A DNA stretch of 64,000 nucleotides from Bacillota bacterium (lineage in GTDB: Bacteria; Bacillota; Clostridia; Acetivibrionales; DSM-1351). The notes under the pieces were generated by a model. That model had not been told where the DNA came from. It made no database searches and saw only the letters and a list, made by a program, of their open reading frames with translations. The stretch's first letter is position 1, and every line of letters begins with the position of its first letter. Positions 60,917 through 64,000 of this stretch are shown here, in pieces. The position numbers and the translations under genes are program-made. The DNA lies in contig JAEWCZ010000086.1 in NCBI GenBank assembly GCA_023390335.1, forward strand, positions 62,001 to 126,000, read 5' to 3'.

Positions 60917-61828
60917 ATGAGATCAATTACAGCAGAAGAAAACCATGAAGGCAAAAAAATTGACAGGGTAGTACGTGATTTTTTCCCTAACCTTGCCTCA
61001 GGTATGTTATACAAGGCACTTCGCAAAAAGGATATAAAAGTAAACGGAGTACGCATAAAAGAGGACTATCTTGTCAGTTGCGGAGACAAAATAGATGTAT
61101 ATATTATTGATGATTATCTGATCGGGCGTGACGACGAAGGTTTTTCAGTGGTTTATGACGATGACAACCTTTTGATTGTAAACAAGGAAGCCGGAATTCC
61201 TGTTCATCCTGATAAGAATCAAAAAGAAGCTACTCTTATTGATAAGCTCCAAAGTATTTACGGTCCCAATCTGGCTTTATGCCACAGACTTGACAGAAAT
61301 ACCAGCGGCCTTGTGATTATTGCAAAAAATAATGCCACCCTTGAAGTTATGCTGGATAAAATAAAGGACAGAGAGATACAAAAGTATTATAGTTGCATTG
61401 TATCAGGCAGAATGGAGAAAAAGAAAGCAGAACTGGTTGATTACCTGGATAAAAATGAAAAACTCAGCAGGGTATTCATAACCTCTGAGAAAACCAAAAA
61501 TTCCGTTCAGATAATAACCAGGTACCGTGTTATGGATTCTTTGAATTCACTTAGTTTGCTTGAGGTAGAGCTGGTTACAGGCAGAACTCATCAAATAAGG
61601 GCACATCTTGCCTATTATGGCCATCCAATAATAGGAGACGGCAAATATGGCAAAAACACCGAAAACAAACAGTATAATGCCAAATACCAGCTTCTTTGTG
61701 CTAGCAGGCTTACTTTTGACTTTCAAAGCTCTGCAAGACATTTAAATTATCTGAATAAAAAAACCATTACCATTGACCCGCCATTCAGTCTGAAACAGGT
61801 AGCCGATAATCAGATTAAAAAATTGTGA
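60917..61828 (+). CDS. RluA/RluD-family 23S rRNA pseudouridine synthase
   Basis: 303 aa. N-terminal S4 RNA-binding domain (about 15-75: LYKALRKKDIKVNGVRIKED), then the synthase fold with the catalytic Asp in CHRLDRNTSGLVIIAK, the GRTHQIRAHLAY motif and HPIIGDGKYG. Isomerises specific uridines in large rRNA. The start is one base after the previous stop, so translation is coupled to the nucleotidyltransferase fusion, though the functions look unrelated. Confidence 0.92.
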   Translation: MRSITAEENHEGKKIDRVVRDFFPNLASGMLYKALRKKDIKVNGVRIKEDYLVSCGDKIDVYIIDDYLIGRDDEGFSVVYDDDNLLIVNKEAGIPVHPDKNQKEATLIDKLQSIYGPNLALCHRLDRNTSGLVIIAKNNATLEVMLDKIKDREIQKYYSCIVSGRMEKKKAELVDYLDKNEKLSRVFITSEKTKNSVQIITRYRVMDSLNSLSLLEVELVTGRTHQIRAHLAYYGHPIIGDGKYGKNTENKQYNAKYQLLCASRLTFDFQSSARHLNYLNKKTITIDPPFSLKQVADNQIKKL

Positions 61829-61863
61829 ACAAAAAGATGGGCTGTTGCAAACACAACGTTTTT

Positions 61864-61971
61864 TTAAACACCGGTACTCCCGTATAAAATTATATCAATG
61901 ATTGCTTCCAAGATATTTGCAAGAGTTTCTAGCGGCTCATCTTTGGATATTTTACCGTCGCTCACATTCAT
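61864..61971 (-). pseudogene. Possible C-terminal fragment of a TetR-like regulator
   Basis: A 35-codon reading frame ends at 61864; with a few codons upstream it reads ESWMMNVSDGKISK, DEPLETLANILEAI, IDIILYGS. That has the look of the last helices of a TetR-family regulator. There is no ribosome site or DNA-binding domain, and the frame breaks within a structured inverted-repeat region. I treat it as a remnant; it may also be chance. Confidence 0.3.
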
Positions 61972-62031
61972 CATCCATGATTCATTGTTTCGCTAAAACC
62001 TACCTCGTGTAGGTTTCCCGGTAAAATATCC
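61945..62031. repeat. Long-armed inverted repeat with inner hairpin
   Basis: Perfect 13-bp arms GGATATTTTACCG (61945-61957) and CGGTAAAATATCC (62019-62031) enclose 61 bases that contain a second perfect hairpin AAACCTAC/GTAGGTTT (61996-62003, 62009-62016). It sits in the 310-base gap between two convergent genes. Candidate uses: cruciform, binding site, or ends of a tiny non-autonomous element. Confidence 0.6.
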
Positions 62032-62138
62032 GTATTCGCCGACAAACATCTGCAAACATCTTTAACCAAGCTTTCATTGATACAATTTATACTCTGAGTA
62101 CAATTAAAAAGATTAATTTTCAGCAGCCTTTTTTTGAT

Positions 62139-62921
62139 TTACTTCTTCATAAACATTTCCACGTAGAGTTTTCCGTATGTGGGACTCTCTACAACGCCAA
62201 TCCCGGTGTGGGTAAATTCTTTGTTGTATAGATTGTTTCCGCTTTCTTTAAGCCATGCAGTCAGTGCCTTTTCCATTGATTGATTTCCTGCAAGGTTCTC
62301 ACCTGCAACACTGAACTTTACACCGTACTTTTTCATCATATCAAATGGAGTTCCATAATATGAAGATGTATGGCTGAAATAATTATTATTTTTCATATCA
62401 GATGCCTTCATTCTGGCTAACTTTAAAAGTTCTTCATCAAACACCAGAGGGTTCAGACCTTCTTCTTTTCTGGCCTTGTTAACCAAATCCAGCATTGCCT
62501 TTTCATCAGGCGAAACATCTATAACCTTAGCTGCAACCGTCTGCTGTGCTTTAACGGTGTTTTTAGCTGTACTAACCTGCTTCGTTTTTACTGCAGCCTT
62601 CTTCGGCTGGGTAACTTTAAAATACCGGGATGATACTGCACCAATATTTCCATTTGCGCTGTCATAAACCGCATACCAGTCTCCCAACTTTCCCATGACA
62701 GTTAACTTTTGCCCTTTTTTTAATTTGCATAAACTGTCAAATTTGGTATTCGGGCCTGTGCGTAAGTGCACATCCTGTGCCGTAACCGTTCCGGCTGTTG
62801 AAGCCACCTGTTGATAAGATTGTGATGCATCTACCCTGTACTGTAGTGTACTGATAGGTGAAAAGGTAAATGCCGAGACTAAAATGCTCAATACTATCGC
62901 TGCTTTTTTCTTTGTTTTCAT
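62139..62921 (-). CDS. Secreted SH3-CAP domain protein, 260 aa
   Basis: N-terminal signal peptide (about 1-32, KKKAAIVLSILVSAFTFSP). Bacterial SH3 domain at about 38-105 (VTAQDVHLRTGPNTKFDSLCKLKKGQKL). A basic Ala/Lys/Val linker follows, then a CAP/SCP domain (about 135-260: MLDLVNKARKEEGLNPLV, NNYFSHTSSYYGTPFDMM, AGENLAGNQSMEKALTAWL, EFTHTGIGVVES) with the histidines and glutamate of the family's metal site. Secreted or wall-bound, often made during sporulation (YkwD type). Binding partner unknown. Confidence 0.9.
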   Translation of the reverse strand: MKTKKKAAIVLSILVSAFTFSPISTLQYRVDASQSYQQVASTAGTVTAQDVHLRTGPNTKFDSLCKLKKGQKLTVMGKLGDWYAVYDSANGNIGAVSSRYFKVTQPKKAAVKTKQVSTAKNTVKAQQTVAAKVIDVSPDEKAMLDLVNKARKEEGLNPLVFDEELLKLARMKASDMKNNNYFSHTSSYYGTPFDMMKKYGVKFSVAGENLAGNQSMEKALTAWLKESGNNLYNKEFTHTGIGVVESPTYGKLYVEMFMKK

Positions 62922-63041
62922 TACAACCCCTCCTGCTTTTTAATAACTATATTTGGATAAATCACCTTATGTTGATAGTATTGACATGTTTTCCATAATT
63001 ATTTACAATATTGAGAAATATTAATGAATAAGAACAAAAAA

Positions 63042-63075
63042 ACAGGTAGATACCATAATATGATACCCTACCTGT
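63042..63075 (-). terminator. Terminator after proS
   Basis: ACAGGTAG (63042-63049) pairs with CTACCTGT (63068-63075), with further GGTA/TACC pairing in the loop. The leftward strand continues TTTTTTTGTTC, 22 bases after the stop. Confidence 0.9.
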
Positions 63076-63096
63076 CTTTTATTTTAGTGTTATTAA

Positions 63097-64000
63097 TTAA
63101 TATGCTTTACCCCAGTATACCATTGACTTTGCAGGTTTTCCGCAGCACATACACTTGTCTGACAGCTGTTCCTGTTCAAAAGGCATACATCTGGCCGTTG
63201 CACCTGTCTTTTCCTTAACCAGGTCTTCACACTCACGGTCACCGCACCACATACCTTTTACAAAGCCGGGTGTATTATTTATAATTTGCTCAAACTCATC
63301 AATAGTTGTAGCAGTATAAGTCTTCTTGTCTCTTAGCTCTCTGGCTTTTTCAAGGAGTGAATTCTGTATGTCTGCCAGTGTCTTTTCTACTGTTTCTTCC
63401 AGATTATCAAGAGAAACAAAAATCTTTTCTCTGTTATCTCTTCTTACCAATACAGCCTGATTCTTTTCAATATCCTTAGGCCCTATTTCAAGACGCATAG
63501 GAACACCCTTCATCTCATACTCACTGAACTTCCATCCGGGCATTTTGTCGCTGTCGTCCATTTTTACTCTGAACTTAGCAGAAAGCTTGTCCCTTAATTC
63601 ATTTGCCTTCTCCAAAACACCTTCCTTGTGCTGAGAAACAGGTATTATAATCAGCTGTGTAGGTGCTACTGCAGGAGGAAGCACCAACCCGCTGTCATCT
63701 CCGTGTACCATTATGATAGCACCTATAAGACGAGTAGTTACACCCCATGAAGTCTGGTGTACATATTGGAGTTGATTGTTCTTATCTGTATATTGAATAT
63801 CAAAGGCCTTTGCAAAACCATCACCGAAATTATGGGATGTGCCCGACTGTAAAGCCTTACCGTCATGCATAAGGCTTTCGATCGTGTAGGTAGCATGGGC
63901 TCCTGCAAATTTTTCCTTGTCAGTTTTTCTTCCTTTTATAACAGGGATTGCAAGTACATTTTCCAACACATCAGCATATACGTTAAGCATTTTTATGGTT
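63097..64000 (-). CDS. proS: Prolyl-tRNA synthetase, C-terminal part (5' end outside window)
   Basis: Open to the right edge; the frame upstream of the internal Met at 63990 is open (TIK). Visible: part of the catalytic core (KFAGAHATYTIESLMHDGKALQSGTSHNFG, WGVTTRLIGAIIMVHGDDSGLVLPP), the anticodon-binding domain (IIIPVSQHKEGVLEKANEL), and the extra C-terminal zinc-binding domain (CGDRECEDLVKEKTG, CMCCGKPAKSMVYWGKAY). The C-terminal domain ending in Tyr marks the archaeal/eukaryote-like ProS class found in many Clostridia. It charges tRNA-Pro in the cytosol. Confidence 0.93.
   Translation of the reverse strand, partial: TIKMLNVYADVLENVLAIPVIKGRKTDKEKFAGAHATYTIESLMHDGKALQSGTSHNFGDGFAKAFDIQYTDKNNQLQYVHQTSWGVTTRLIGAIIMVHGDDSGLVLPPAVAPTQLIIIPVSQHKEGVLEKANELRDKLSAKFRVKMDDSDKMPGWKFSEYEMKGVPMRLEIGPKDIEKNQAVLVRRDNREKIFVSLDNLEETVEKTLADIQNSLLEKARELRDKKTYTATTIDEFEQIINNTPGFVKGMWCGDRECEDLVKEKTGATARCMPFEQEQLSDKCMCCGKPAKSMVYWGKAY

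Noticed and set aside
1..64000. CRISPR array or prophage
   Set aside because: No regularly spaced repeats, cas genes or phage structural genes were seen.

Overview
This window looks like part of the chromosome of a low-GC, spore-forming, anaerobic Gram-positive bacterium. A mesophilic cellulolytic Clostridium (Ruminiclostridium type) is my best guess; that is inference from AT-rich composition, clostridial Shine-Dalgarno sites, a GerM-type lipoprotein and the general style of the proteins, since no 16S rRNA is present. It divides into an accessory left half (about 1-37,400) and a housekeeping right half (about 37,900-64,000).

Accessory half. Four genes transcribed leftward form a trans-acyltransferase polyketide synthase (trans-AT PKS). 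They are a fused acyl hydrolase/malonyl transferase/enoyl reductase (22529-25855), then three modular synthases (15023-22420, 4277-14995, and 1-4209, which runs off the left edge). None of the visible modules has a working AT, so the in-trans AT must load them. Visible domain order: KS - AT remnant - DH-like(dead) - KR - ACP - ACP - KS // DH-like - ACP - KR - KS - (ACP remnant) - DH - KR - ACP - KS - DH - ACP-like(no Ser) // cMT - ACP - KS - DH... . Chain release must lie beyond the left edge.

A second leftward operon (30091-36311) holds a KAS III enzyme, an acyl-CoA-dehydrogenase-like flavoenzyme, a stand-alone adenylation enzyme, a HemN-type radical SAM protein, a small carrier protein and an NAD(P)H-quinone-reductase-like flavoprotein. 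The adenylation pocket reads DLFYLALVCK, the proline-type code of pyrrole-forming enzymes. The dehydrogenase lacks the usual C-terminal base but has the WER glutamate of prolyl-carrier dehydrogenases. Together they predict oxidation of carrier-bound L-proline to a pyrroline or pyrrole-2-carboxyl starter. The first synthase begins directly with a KS, as expected if the starter comes from a separate carrier. I infer a pyrrole- (or pyrroline-) primed trans-AT polyketide with a radical SAM tailoring step.

Between the two arms, on the opposite strand, lies a small membrane protein gene followed by a Bacillus-type succinate dehydrogenase/fumarate reductase (sdhCAB order). The PKS and this operon are divergent. 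Their shared control region has a perfect TTGACA-17-TATAAT promoter toward the PKS, a TTTACA-17-TACAAT promoter toward the sdh side, and a separate near-perfect inverted repeat over each. A decayed IS3-family transposase and two structured non-coding blocks (36.3-37.8 kb) mark the right border of the accessory region.

Housekeeping half. In order: shikimate-kinase-like protein and LTA-synthase-like sulfatase; hibernation factor HPF; an intergenic cluster of DnaA boxes; a zinc-ribbon protein; sugar nucleotidyltransferase and galE; a Ku/ligase/polymerase NHEJ operon with LigD split in two; FmdB-type zinc ribbon; GerMN lipoprotein; sensor kinase; thioredoxin-reductase-like protein; a run of small proteins; membrane protein; Tex; a 42-aa protein; YjdF-family membrane protein and UvsE; GtrA; a nucleotidyltransferase/degenerate phosphomannomutase fusion with an RluA-type pseudouridine synthase; an SH3-CAP secreted protein; and prolyl-tRNA synthetase, cut by the right edge. 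I saw no tRNA, rRNA or CRISPR array.
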